From Roseateles toxinivorans (GTDB lineage Bacteria; Pseudomonadota; Gammaproteobacteria; Burkholderiales; Burkholderiaceae_C), in the NCBI RefSeq assembly GCF_004362525.1, contig NZ_SNXS01000003.1:558001-622000 (forward strand): a stretch of 64,000 nt of DNA, read 5' to 3'. Of the stretch, positions 17,017-24,272 are shown piece by piece (position 1 is the stretch's first letter; each line of letters begins with the position of its first letter). Under the pieces are notes generated by a model. It was not told where the DNA came from and ran no database searches. It was given only the letters and a program-made list of their open reading frames with translations. The position numbers were made by a program, and so were the translations under genes.

Positions 17017-18237
17017 CTATTCAATCGGCAGCGCGGCAGGGAGTAACAAGATCGTCGTGAATCCGGTCAGCGGCGGGGCCAGCCAGCGCTGAGCCCGTGC
17101 CCGGCCGAGTGAGCGGGCCTGGCCTGCAGCCTCCAGCTCGACCAGCGCGCGCTGCACCGTGCGCTGGCTGGCGCCCAGCGCCAGGGCCAGCGCCGAGGTG
17201 GACCAGGCCGCGCCGTCGGACAGCAGGGCCAGCAGCGAGGCTTGCTCGCCAGCGATGGGCGGCACCAGCAGGGCCACGTCTCGCCCGTCATGGGGCTGGA
17301 GCACAAAGCCGCGCGTGGTGGCCGCTATACCGGCCAGCGCCGCCACGAGCTTGCGCAGCCGGCCGATCTCGACGCGCAGCCGGGCTCTATGGGTTTCGTC
17401 GGGGTGCCGCGTGCGGAACGCGTCAGCGATCAACGTTTCACGGTCCACATCGCCCGGCCAGGCCTCGGCCAGCGCGCGCGCCAGTGCGAACAGCACCGGC
17501 CGGCGGGCCAGTGGTTGCCATGCTGAGCTCATGCCAAGGCCCCGGCGGCAAGCATCAACCACCAGCGCATCCGAGTTCAGCAGCGCTTCGACCTCATCCA
17601 GGCGCAGCATCTGTTCGCCGCCGGCAGACAGGCGCCGCGCGGCAGGGCGATCGAGCGCCGTCCGCGCCTCCAGCACCTCGGCCAGCAGGGCCGGCACCTG
17701 CGCACGCCGGGCTGCCTCCTGCGCGCGGGCCAGCGCCTCACGCGCTTCACCGGTGCGCAGCGAGCGCAGGGCCAGCTCCGCAGCGCTCAGCTCGGCCACT
17801 GCCGCCAGCGAGGGCGGCAGCCGGCGCCCATCGAGTGGCGCCAGCGCGGCGGCGGCCTCGGCCAGGCGCCCGAGCAGCAGCAGCCGGCGCACCGCGACCA
17901 GGCGGGCATGCAGCGCGTTGGCATGATCGGCATGGGCCTCCAGCGTGAGCACCGCCGCGGCCAGCGTGCGCGGCGAGCCGCCCAGCTCGCGCATCGCCAG
18001 CGCCACCTCGGCCTCGGCCACGATGCAGCGCGCCTGTGCCAGCGCCTCATGGCTGCCGAAGGCCCGGCCTGCCCGCCGCAAGAGCGCGCGGGCCATCGCG
18101 TGGTCGCCCAGCTGCGCCATGGCGATGCCGCGCAGCGCGAGCGCCGGCGGGTCGTCGCGCAGGGCGACGCGCTTCAGTGCGCCGAGCGGATCACCGGCGG
18201 CAAGGGCCCGCCCGGCGGCGGCGATCAGGGAGTCCAT
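17017..18237 (-). CDS. Helix-turn-helix regulator with TPR-like helical N-terminus
   Basis: A 406-residue protein. Residues 1-200 are Ala/Leu/Arg-rich helices in pairs, like TPR repeats. The middle part (about 240-300) has an OmpR-type winged-helix flavour, ending ARLRVEIGRLRKLVAAL. The last 80 residues have a helix-turn-helix (STSALALALGASQRTVQRALVELEAAGQA). It should be a transcriptional regulator sensing a ligand or partner through the helical part, and the two genes downstream on the same strand (propeller and DUF899) are the likely targets. I infer this from gene order, which I remember being conserved in related genomes. Confidence 0.75.
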   Translation of the reverse strand: MDSLIAAAGRALAAGDPLGALKRVALRDDPPALALRGIAMAQLGDHAMARALLRRAGRAFGSHEALAQARCIVAEAEVALAMRELGGSPRTLAAAVLTLEAHADHANALHARLVAVRRLLLLGRLAEAAAALAPLDGRRLPPSLAAVAELSAAELALRSLRTGEAREALARAQEAARRAQVPALLAEVLEARTALDRPAARRLSAGGEQMLRLDEVEALLNSDALVVDACRRGLGMSSAWQPLARRPVLFALARALAEAWPGDVDRETLIADAFRTRHPDETHRARLRVEIGRLRKLVAALAGIAATTRGFVLQPHDGRDVALLVPPIAGEQASLLALLSDGAAWSTSALALALGASQRTVQRALVELEAAGQARSLGRARAQRWLAPPLTGFTTILLLPAALPIE

Positions 18238-18288
18238 GGCGCAAGCGTACCTTGCGCGGGCGATAGGCCGCTCGAAGACCCGGCGGAG

Positions 18289-18666
18289 CTACTTGGCGAT
18301 GACGAAGCGCCCCACCACGATGCTGCCGTTGCCCAGGGTGACCTTGGCCATCAGCCTATCGCCCGCGGCCAGCTTGATCGGCGCGAGCGCCTCGATCTGG
18401 TTGCCCGCCCTGGCCTTGAGCGGCGCCACGTGCTTCGCAGTGCCACGCTCGACGCTCAAGGTGCCGGTGGCGCCCGCGGTGGCAATCGCCTCACCGTGAT
18501 CTTCCAGATAGAAGACCAGCTTGCGCTGCTGCACCACCAGCTCGAACGAGGTCTCGCCGCCTTCGTTCATGGCGCCTCCATGCTTGGGCTTCCAGTCGCC
18601 GTGAGCGAAGACCGAGGTCATCGCCGCAAGCAGCAGAAGGGCAACAGGCATCAGCCGTGTTCTCAT
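18289..18666 (-). CDS. Exported hypothetical protein, possible metal-binding
   Basis: A 125-residue protein with a clear signal peptide (LMPVALLLLAAMTSVFA, cleavage before HGDWKPKHGG). The mature N-terminus has two histidines in a short HG..HGG pattern, followed by a beta-rich domain with FELVVQQRKLVFYLEDHG. This resembles the small periplasmic domains found at the N-terminus of some heavy-metal efflux adaptors, hence a possible metal or copper role, but it is unproven. The start at 18666 lies four bases after the stop of the Bug receptor gene, so the two are probably translated from the same message. Confidence 0.7.
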   Translation of the reverse strand: MRTRLMPVALLLLAAMTSVFAHGDWKPKHGGAMNEGGETSFELVVQQRKLVFYLEDHGEAIATAGATGTLSVERGTAKHVAPLKARAGNQIEALAPIKLAAGDRLMAKVTLGNGSIVVGRFVIAK

Positions 18667-18670
18667 AGTC

Positions 18671-19663
18671 TCAGCGCACATTCAGTTGAAATTCAGAAGC
18701 CAGCTTGCGGTACTGGGCGACGCGGTCCGACACGTATTTGTCGAGCTCGGGGCCGGTCATCCACAGCGGGTAGAGCCCCAGCTCCGCGCGGCGTGCCGCA
18801 AAGCTGGGCGTCGAGCGGGCCTTCTCCAGCACCTCCACCCACTGGCGGTAGTCCGCATCGCTGACCTGCTTGCCGACATACAGCCCGCGCACCGTTGCCC
18901 AGCGGATGTCATAGCCCTGCTCCCGCGCGGTGGGCACGTGGGCCAGCTGTCCGGGCAGTCGCTGCTCGGACAGCACGGCGACCACGCGGATGCCAGCGCT
19001 GCTTTTCAGATGCAGCGACAACTCGGCGGCGTCGCCTGCAAAGACCTGTACATGGCCGCCCTCCAGCGCGGTGAGCGCATCGCCACCGCCCTCGAAGGCC
19101 ACGAAGCGGATGATCTTGTGGCTGACGCCCGCGGCCCGCGCCAGCAGCGCGGCCTTCACCCAGTCCTGGCTGCCTATGGTGCCGCCAGCGCCGAAGACGA
19201 TGCTGCCCGGCTTGGTCTGCAGGGCCTTGACCACATCGGCGAGCGACTGATAGGGGGAGTTCTTGGCCACGGCGATCACGCCGTAGTCGGTGCCTATGGT
19301 GGCCAGCCAGCGCACGTCACGTTCGGAGTGCGGGCCGAACTTGCCCTGTGCGAGATTGAGCAGGGAGCCGGCCGAAAACGCGACCACCGCATTGCCATCG
19401 GCCGCGCGGCTGCCCGTGAAGGTGTTGAACGCGACCGCACCGATGCCACCCGGCAGATAGCTCAAGCGCAGGGCCGGCTGCTGCTGCGACTTGCCTGCCT
19501 CCAGCATCGCCTGCACCAGGCGGCAGGTGAGATCGAAGCCGCCGCCGGACTTGGCCCCGACCACGCACTCCGGTTGATCGAATGGGCCGGCCCGGGCGGG
19601 CAGGCAAGCCACAGCGCTGGCCAGCACCAGGGCCTGTGCGCAGCGTCTGAAGAAGTGTTTCAT
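18671..19663 (-). CDS. Bug/TctC-family periplasmic solute-binding protein
   Basis: A 330-residue exported receptor. The signal peptide ends near ARAGPFDQ. The family pattern is present: a GxxGGGFD-type first loop (GAKSGGGFDLTCRLVQAML), LPGGIGAVAFN, a long central FGAGGTIGSQDW and a C-terminal YRKLASEF helix. In the Tct system such proteins capture tri- or dicarboxylates for a TctAB membrane pump. Here no tctA or tctB is nearby. It lies seven bases after the sensor kinase gene on the same strand, so a sensory co-receptor role for the kinase is possible, as is service to a distant permease. Two Cys residues (Cys33 and Cys47) could form a disulphide. Confidence 0.88.
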   Translation of the reverse strand: MKHFFRRCAQALVLASAVACLPARAGPFDQPECVVGAKSGGGFDLTCRLVQAMLEAGKSQQQPALRLSYLPGGIGAVAFNTFTGSRAADGNAVVAFSAGSLLNLAQGKFGPHSERDVRWLATIGTDYGVIAVAKNSPYQSLADVVKALQTKPGSIVFGAGGTIGSQDWVKAALLARAAGVSHKIIRFVAFEGGGDALTALEGGHVQVFAGDAAELSLHLKSSAGIRVVAVLSEQRLPGQLAHVPTAREQGYDIRWATVRGLYVGKQVSDADYRQWVEVLEKARSTPSFAARRAELGLYPLWMTGPELDKYVSDRVAQYRKLASEFQLNVR

Positions 19664-19669
19664 GGGGGC

Positions 19670-21073
19670 TCAGATGCTGTGGGTTGATGGGCGCGGCCAC
19701 CAGATCAGTGCCTGGGTTCCCCGCGCGTCGTCGCAGGGCTGCAGGCGCAGGGTGCCGCCATGACGCTCGGCAATCGTCCTGGCGATGGCCAGGCCGAGGC
19801 CGGCGCCGTTGCTGCCGCGGCCCTTGAGGAAGCGCGTGCCGATGCGGGCCTGGATCTCGTCCGGGATGCCGGGTCCGTTGTCGCGCACGGACAGGCTGAA
19901 GCCCAGGCTGTCGGCGGCCGCTTCCAGCGTGACCTCGCCACGCGCGGGGCTGTAGCTAATGGCGTTGTGGGTCAGGTTGCTGAGCGCCTCGCGCAGCAGG
20001 GCCGGGTCGCCCTGGGCGATGCAGGGGCTGCGCAGCACGTTGACGCCAAAGTCGAGTTCCTTGGCACGGGCCTGAGGCAGCAGCTTCAGCGCGACATCGC
20101 GCACCAGGCCTTCGAGATCGACGGTCTCGTTCTGCAGCGCCGCGGTATCGCTGCGCGCCATGGCCAGCAGCTGGTTGGTGCTGCGCACGGCATCGTCCAA
20201 TTGCTCCGACAGGGCGAGCAAGGCGTCACGCACCTTTTCCGGGTCGGCCTCGCGCAGGCTGTAGTCGATCTGGGCGCGCAGCGTGGTCAAGGGTGTGCGC
20301 AGCTGGTGAGAGGCGTCGTCCAGAAAGGCGCGCTCGCGGCCCAGCACCTCCTGCGTCCGGGCCATCTGCTGGTTGACGGCCTCGACCAGCGGCAGGATGT
20401 CGGCCGGCAGATCCTCGGTCTGCAGCGGCCGCAGATCGGACACATTGCGGCTCTTGACCTGGGCCGCCAGGCGGGACAGCGGGCGCATCGCCAGGGCCAT
20501 CAGCGCGGCCAGGGTCAGGCCGATCACGGCGATCAGCGAGCCATCCCTGAGCGCGGCGCGCCAGATGAAGCTGCGCATGAACTGCCGACGGCTCTCGACG
20601 TTCTCGGCCACCTGGATGACCAGCTCGCGCGAGCCGCCGGTGCTGAGCGGCTTGTCGAGCCGTCTGACGTAGGTGCCGACGCGGACCAGCTCACCGAAGT
20701 AGTCGGCGTCGTAGAACACCGGAACACCGGCGGTCGGAGGCGCCGGGGGCTTGGGCAGATCGGGGCTGCCGATCTCGACCAGGCCATCGGCACTGGCCAC
20801 GCGGAAGAACACATTGCCGCCGGCCGTCAGCTGGAAGATCTCGAACAGTCGATAGGGCAGCTCCACGGCCAGACCGCCCGAGGCGGTCGAGACATTCAGA
20901 TCGAGCGAGCGTATGGCGCCCAGCAGCGAGCGGTCATAGGCCGCATTGGCGGCTTCGAGCGCGTCGGTTCGCGTGAGCCACAGTTCGACGGCAATGATGC
21001 CGACCATGCCCGGAAGGAGCAGGGCCAGCACCTTGGCCTTAAGCGTCAGGCGACGCGTCTTCTTCCAGAACAT
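19670..21073 (-). CDS. Sensor histidine kinase, TctE-like
   Basis: A 467-residue inner-membrane kinase. TM1 is near residues 13-31, a periplasmic sensor of about 150 residues follows (2CSK_N-like, with FYDADYFGELVRVGTYVRRL), and TM2 is near 177-195. HAMP-like residues lead to HisKA with the phospho-acceptor in DDASHQLRTPL, then HATPase with DNGPGIP and GAGLGLAIARTI. This is the TctE class, which typically answers tricarboxylates or similar acids. The gene overlaps the end of the response regulator gene by 35 bases and is followed at seven bases by the Bug receptor gene, so regulator, kinase and receptor form one unit. Confidence 0.9.
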   Translation of the reverse strand: MFWKKTRRLTLKAKVLALLLPGMVGIIAVELWLTRTDALEAANAAYDRSLLGAIRSLDLNVSTASGGLAVELPYRLFEIFQLTAGGNVFFRVASADGLVEIGSPDLPKPPAPPTAGVPVFYDADYFGELVRVGTYVRRLDKPLSTGGSRELVIQVAENVESRRQFMRSFIWRAALRDGSLIAVIGLTLAALMALAMRPLSRLAAQVKSRNVSDLRPLQTEDLPADILPLVEAVNQQMARTQEVLGRERAFLDDASHQLRTPLTTLRAQIDYSLREADPEKVRDALLALSEQLDDAVRSTNQLLAMARSDTAALQNETVDLEGLVRDVALKLLPQARAKELDFGVNVLRSPCIAQGDPALLREALSNLTHNAISYSPARGEVTLEAAADSLGFSLSVRDNGPGIPDEIQARIGTRFLKGRGSNGAGLGLAIARTIAERHGGTLRLQPCDDARGTQALIWWPRPSTHSI

Positions 21074-21719
21074 AGCCCAGGCCTCGATAGGTGGCGATAT
21101 GCACGCCGGTGTGTTCCAGTCGTTTGCGCAGCCGGTGCACCAGCACGTCGACCGCCGTGGGCAGCACGTCGTCGTCGTCGGAGAACACCCGGTCGATGAT
21201 GTGCTGCTTGGACATGGGCTCGCCGCTGCGCTGCAGCAAGGTCTTCAGCAGGGCCTGCTCTCGCGGCGACAGCAGCAGGGGCTCGCGGCCCAGCGTGAAC
21301 TGGCGCGTCACCGTGTCGAACACCAGCGGGCCGCAGGCCAGCCGGGGATGCTCCGCGCCGCGGGCTCGGCGCACCAGGGCCGTCAGCCTGGCCTCCAGTT
21401 CGGCCAGGGCAAACGGCTTGGCGAGAAAGTCGTCGGCGCCTTCATTCAGCGAGCTGACGCGCTCCGACAGCGAGTCACGGGCGGTCAGTATCAGGATGGG
21501 CAGCCGGTGGTCCTTGGCCCTCAGGCTTTGCAGCACCTGATGCCCCGACCGACCTGGCAGCCCCAGATCGAGCACCAGGGCGTCGTAGTCGTGGTCCTCC
21601 AAGGCCCGCTCGGCGAGGCCTCCGTGGTCGACCCAGTCGACGCGAAAGCCCGATTGCTCGAGCGCCTTCACCAGCCACGTCGCCAGCTTGTGTTCGTCTT
21701 CTGCCAACAATATGCGCAT
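21039..21719 (-). CDS. OmpR-family response regulator, TctD-like
   Basis: A 226-residue response regulator. The receiver domain (1-115) has the acidic pair near the start (AEDEH), the phospho-acceptor Asp51 in LVLDLGLPG and the conserved Lys in LAKPF. The C-terminal winged helix ends with VDVLVHRLRKRLE and TYRGLGYVLE, standard for the OmpR/PhoB class. It is the first gene of the unit with the TctE-like kinase and a Bug receptor. Its targets are probably transport genes; the oppositely oriented Bug gene at 23064 is a candidate. Confidence 0.93.
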   Translation of the reverse strand: MRILLAEDEHKLATWLVKALEQSGFRVDWVDHGGLAERALEDHDYDALVLDLGLPGRSGHQVLQSLRAKDHRLPILILTARDSLSERVSSLNEGADDFLAKPFALAELEARLTALVRRARGAEHPRLACGPLVFDTVTRQFTLGREPLLLSPREQALLKTLLQRSGEPMSKQHIIDRVFSDDDDVLPTAVDVLVHRLRKRLEHTGVHIATYRGLGYVLEEDASPDA

Positions 21720-21768
21720 GGTCTGGGTGAAGCACGGGGGCTCGGATGGCCCCCATCCGTCGGGCCTG

Positions 21769-22878
21769 TCAGTCGGCGGCGCATTCCAGGTTGCCGGCTC
21801 GGGGATTGGGCCCCTGCACGCCCGGTCCAGGGCCGTCGGCGGGCAGACCCCAGTCGGCCTTCATGGCGGCATTGTCCACTTTCTTGATGCCGCTCTTGTC
21901 ATAGGTCCAGGCATCGAAATAGTTGGTCGGGAAGACCTGGGGCACGCCGCTGGCCTGCAGAAAGGCCTTGAGCTTGGGCTGATCGTCCAGCGAGTAGGGG
22001 TAGTGCATGCCATAGGTGAGCTTGAAGTTGCTCTGGGTGTTGGCGCGCGAGTTCAGGTGGTGGGGCATGAAGGTCTTCACGTCGAAGGCTGGTATGACGG
22101 TGCGGGCCTGGTTCACCATGCGTGACTCGGGGCCGCCCTGCCAGATGTCGAGCGAGCTCAGCTTGGCTTCCTTCATCGCGACGTTCAGATTGCTCAGCGG
22201 CGAGCCATAGGTCTTGCCATCGGCAATGCGAGGGATGGTCAGATCGACGCCGCCGGCGCCGCTGTCGGAGACGTAAAGGTTGAGCACCTTGTCCTTGTCG
22301 TTCGACTGCGCGGTCACCAGGAAGCCGAAGGTTTCGGGGCCGCCGGTGCCGTTGCTCAGCTCGTCGCAATCAACGCTGTGCACCCAGCGCACGACGCGGA
22401 CGGTCGAGAAGTCGTCGAGCTTGATGGCCTCGCCGCCCAGCAGAGCCGTGCACTGCGCCGCCGGTACGCCTGCCGCGACGAGCTTGGTGCAGACGGTCTT
22501 CGGTGCGTAAACCTGCTTGCCGGTCTGCTTCGCCCATTCGGGCACCTGTACCGAGTGATCGCCGTGGTCATGGCCTATCAATATCACGTCCACCGTGCCC
22601 GTGCGCTTCAGCGAGGCCAGCGCCTTGGTCACCGAGGCGGCATTGGGCGTGGAGCCCGAGTTGACCGTCTCGCCGTCGAGCAGGATGCCCACCTTGCCGA
22701 CCTGGTAGTGCCAGTTGGTGATGCCGAACCAGGTCATGCGGATGGCCTGTGGCGCGTCCTTGAGCGGATCGGGGGCGATGACCTCGTCGTCGCCGCCGCC
22801 GCAGGCGGCAACGCCCACAGCGACCGCTGCAACTGCGGTCAGTGCCCATCCCAATTGCCAGGGGGTCTTCTTCGTCAT
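21769..22878 (-). CDS. MBL-fold metallohydrolase, predicted lipoprotein
   Basis: A 369-residue exported protein. The N-terminus has a signal peptide ending AVGVAACGGG, a lipoprotein-type cysteine, then an acidic linker. The metallo-beta-lactamase fold shows the HDHGDH metal motif (HxHxDH) after VDVILIG, and downstream metal-site candidates SDSGAGG and MPHHLN. This arrangement resembles UlaG-like lactonase or L-ascorbate-type MBL proteins more than beta-lactamases; the substrate is unknown. The start at 22878 (MTKKTPW) has GGAGA six bases before it. Position between the Tct-like unit and a second Bug receptor suggests a periplasmic hydrolase acting on an organic acid or lactone imported there, which is inference. 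Confidence 0.85.
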   Translation of the reverse strand: MTKKTPWQLGWALTAVAAVAVGVAACGGGDDEVIAPDPLKDAPQAIRMTWFGITNWHYQVGKVGILLDGETVNSGSTPNAASVTKALASLKRTGTVDVILIGHDHGDHSVQVPEWAKQTGKQVYAPKTVCTKLVAAGVPAAQCTALLGGEAIKLDDFSTVRVVRWVHSVDCDELSNGTGGPETFGFLVTAQSNDKDKVLNLYVSDSGAGGVDLTIPRIADGKTYGSPLSNLNVAMKEAKLSSLDIWQGGPESRMVNQARTVIPAFDVKTFMPHHLNSRANTQSNFKLTYGMHYPYSLDDQPKLKAFLQASGVPQVFPTNYFDAWTYDKSGIKKVDNAAMKADWGLPADGPGPGVQGPNPRAGNLECAAD

Positions 22879-23063
22879 CGTTGTCTCCGTCGGATTTGTA
22901 CCGGCATGTGTGGCGAGCCGGTGAACGCGACGGCAACAGTAGGTGCCGGTCCATTTCAGAATCCTTTCACTCGGATGCATCCAGGTTGAAAGCGGCTTGA
23001 AAGGTTGTCGCAGGCAGGATGGTCATCGGTTGGCAAACAAACACGACAGCAATGGAGACATCG

Positions 23064-24056
23064 ATGATGAAGAACTTGATCACGCGACGGCAGGCCCTGG
23101 CGGGTGCCGCCGGCATCGGACTTGCCGGCATGGCCCCGCTGCGCGCCGTCGCGCAAGGCGCGGTCTGGCCTGCTAAGGCGATCCGTTTCGTCGTGCCGTT
23201 CGCGCCGGGCGGCAGCTCGGAGATCGTTGCCCGCGCCACCGCGGTGGAGATGGCCAAGATCCTCGGGCAGAGCGTTTACGTGGACAACAAGCCGGGTGCG
23301 GCCGGCAATGTGGCGATGGGCGAGGTGGCTCGCGCCGATGACCAGCACACGGTGATACTTGGGCACATCGGCACGCTGGCCGTGAACCCCTTCATCTTCG
23401 ACAAGCTGCCCTACGACGCCAAGGCCTTCCGGCCGATCTCGCTGCTGTCCAAGGTGCCAAGCCTCTATGTCGTGCGTCCCGACCTGCCGGTGAAGAATCT
23501 GAAGGAGTTCATCGCGCTGGCCAAGTCCAAGCCCGGCCAGCTGAACTACGGCTCGGCCGGCAACGGCAGCGCCGGACACCTGGCCTTCGAGTATCTGAAG
23601 ATGGCCAGCAATATCTTCGTGCTGCATGTGCCCTACCGTGGCACTGGCCCGCAGCTGACCGACCTGATGGGGGGCCGGCTCGATGGCGCCGCCGTAGGCG
23701 CACCGGCGGTGCTGCAATTCATCAAGACGGGCAAGCTGCGCTGCATCGCCACCGGCACCGCCCAGCGGCTGCCGCAGCTGCCGGACGTGCCGACCGTGGC
23801 CGAGCAGGGCTTCCCGGGCTTCGAGATGACCCAGTGGTACGGCCTGCTGGCGCCCAGCTCACTGCCGCAGCCCCATGCCGACAAGCTGGCACTGGCGGCA
23901 GCGCGGGCCATCAAGGAACCGGTGTCAGCCAAGCTATTGGAGAGCGAAGCGGCGCTGGCCGTGGGCAGCACCCCGGCGGAGTTCGCCCGCTTCATCGAGC
24001 TGGAGCAGCAGCGCTGGAAGCCGGTGATTGCACGCGCCAAGATCAAGCCGGATTGA
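23064..24056 (+). CDS. Bug/TctC-family solute-binding protein, Tat-type signal
   Basis: A 330-residue receptor. The N-terminus MMKNLITRRQALAGAAGIG has a twin-arginine motif of the Tat type (TRRQAL) and a short hydrophobic stretch, with cleavage near AVAQG. The body is a classic Bug protein: VPFAPGGSSEIVAR, NKPGAAGNVAMGEVA, LNYGSAGNGSAGHLAFE, VPYRGTGPQLTDLMGG and a C-terminal RAKIKPD. These receptors bind carboxylates and similar acids. The start at 23064 has GGAGA five bases before it; the second ATG at 23067 is equally plausible. It is transcribed divergently from the MBL lipoprotein gene across a 185-base gap. Confidence 0.92.
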   Translation: MMKNLITRRQALAGAAGIGLAGMAPLRAVAQGAVWPAKAIRFVVPFAPGGSSEIVARATAVEMAKILGQSVYVDNKPGAAGNVAMGEVARADDQHTVILGHIGTLAVNPFIFDKLPYDAKAFRPISLLSKVPSLYVVRPDLPVKNLKEFIALAKSKPGQLNYGSAGNGSAGHLAFEYLKMASNIFVLHVPYRGTGPQLTDLMGGRLDGAAVGAPAVLQFIKTGKLRCIATGTAQRLPQLPDVPTVAEQGFPGFEMTQWYGLLAPSSLPQPHADKLALAAARAIKEPVSAKLLESEAALAVGSTPAEFARFIELEQQRWKPVIARAKIKPD

Positions 24057-24272
24057 TCGGGCACAGGCGTCACCGCACCGCGCGAAGCACCTGCGGGGCT
24101 GGTCAGCACCAATACCGTGCAGCGCCCCGTGTTTGTGCTGCATGCACCACCATCCAGCAAATCGGGCACGTTTGTGCGCAGCACGCGCGGAGCCCGCCAA
24201 TGCCTAGGGATATGTCGGGCTGATCGTGCACCGATCAGGCCCACACTGAGCCCTTTTGCACGGGGTCAGCAG

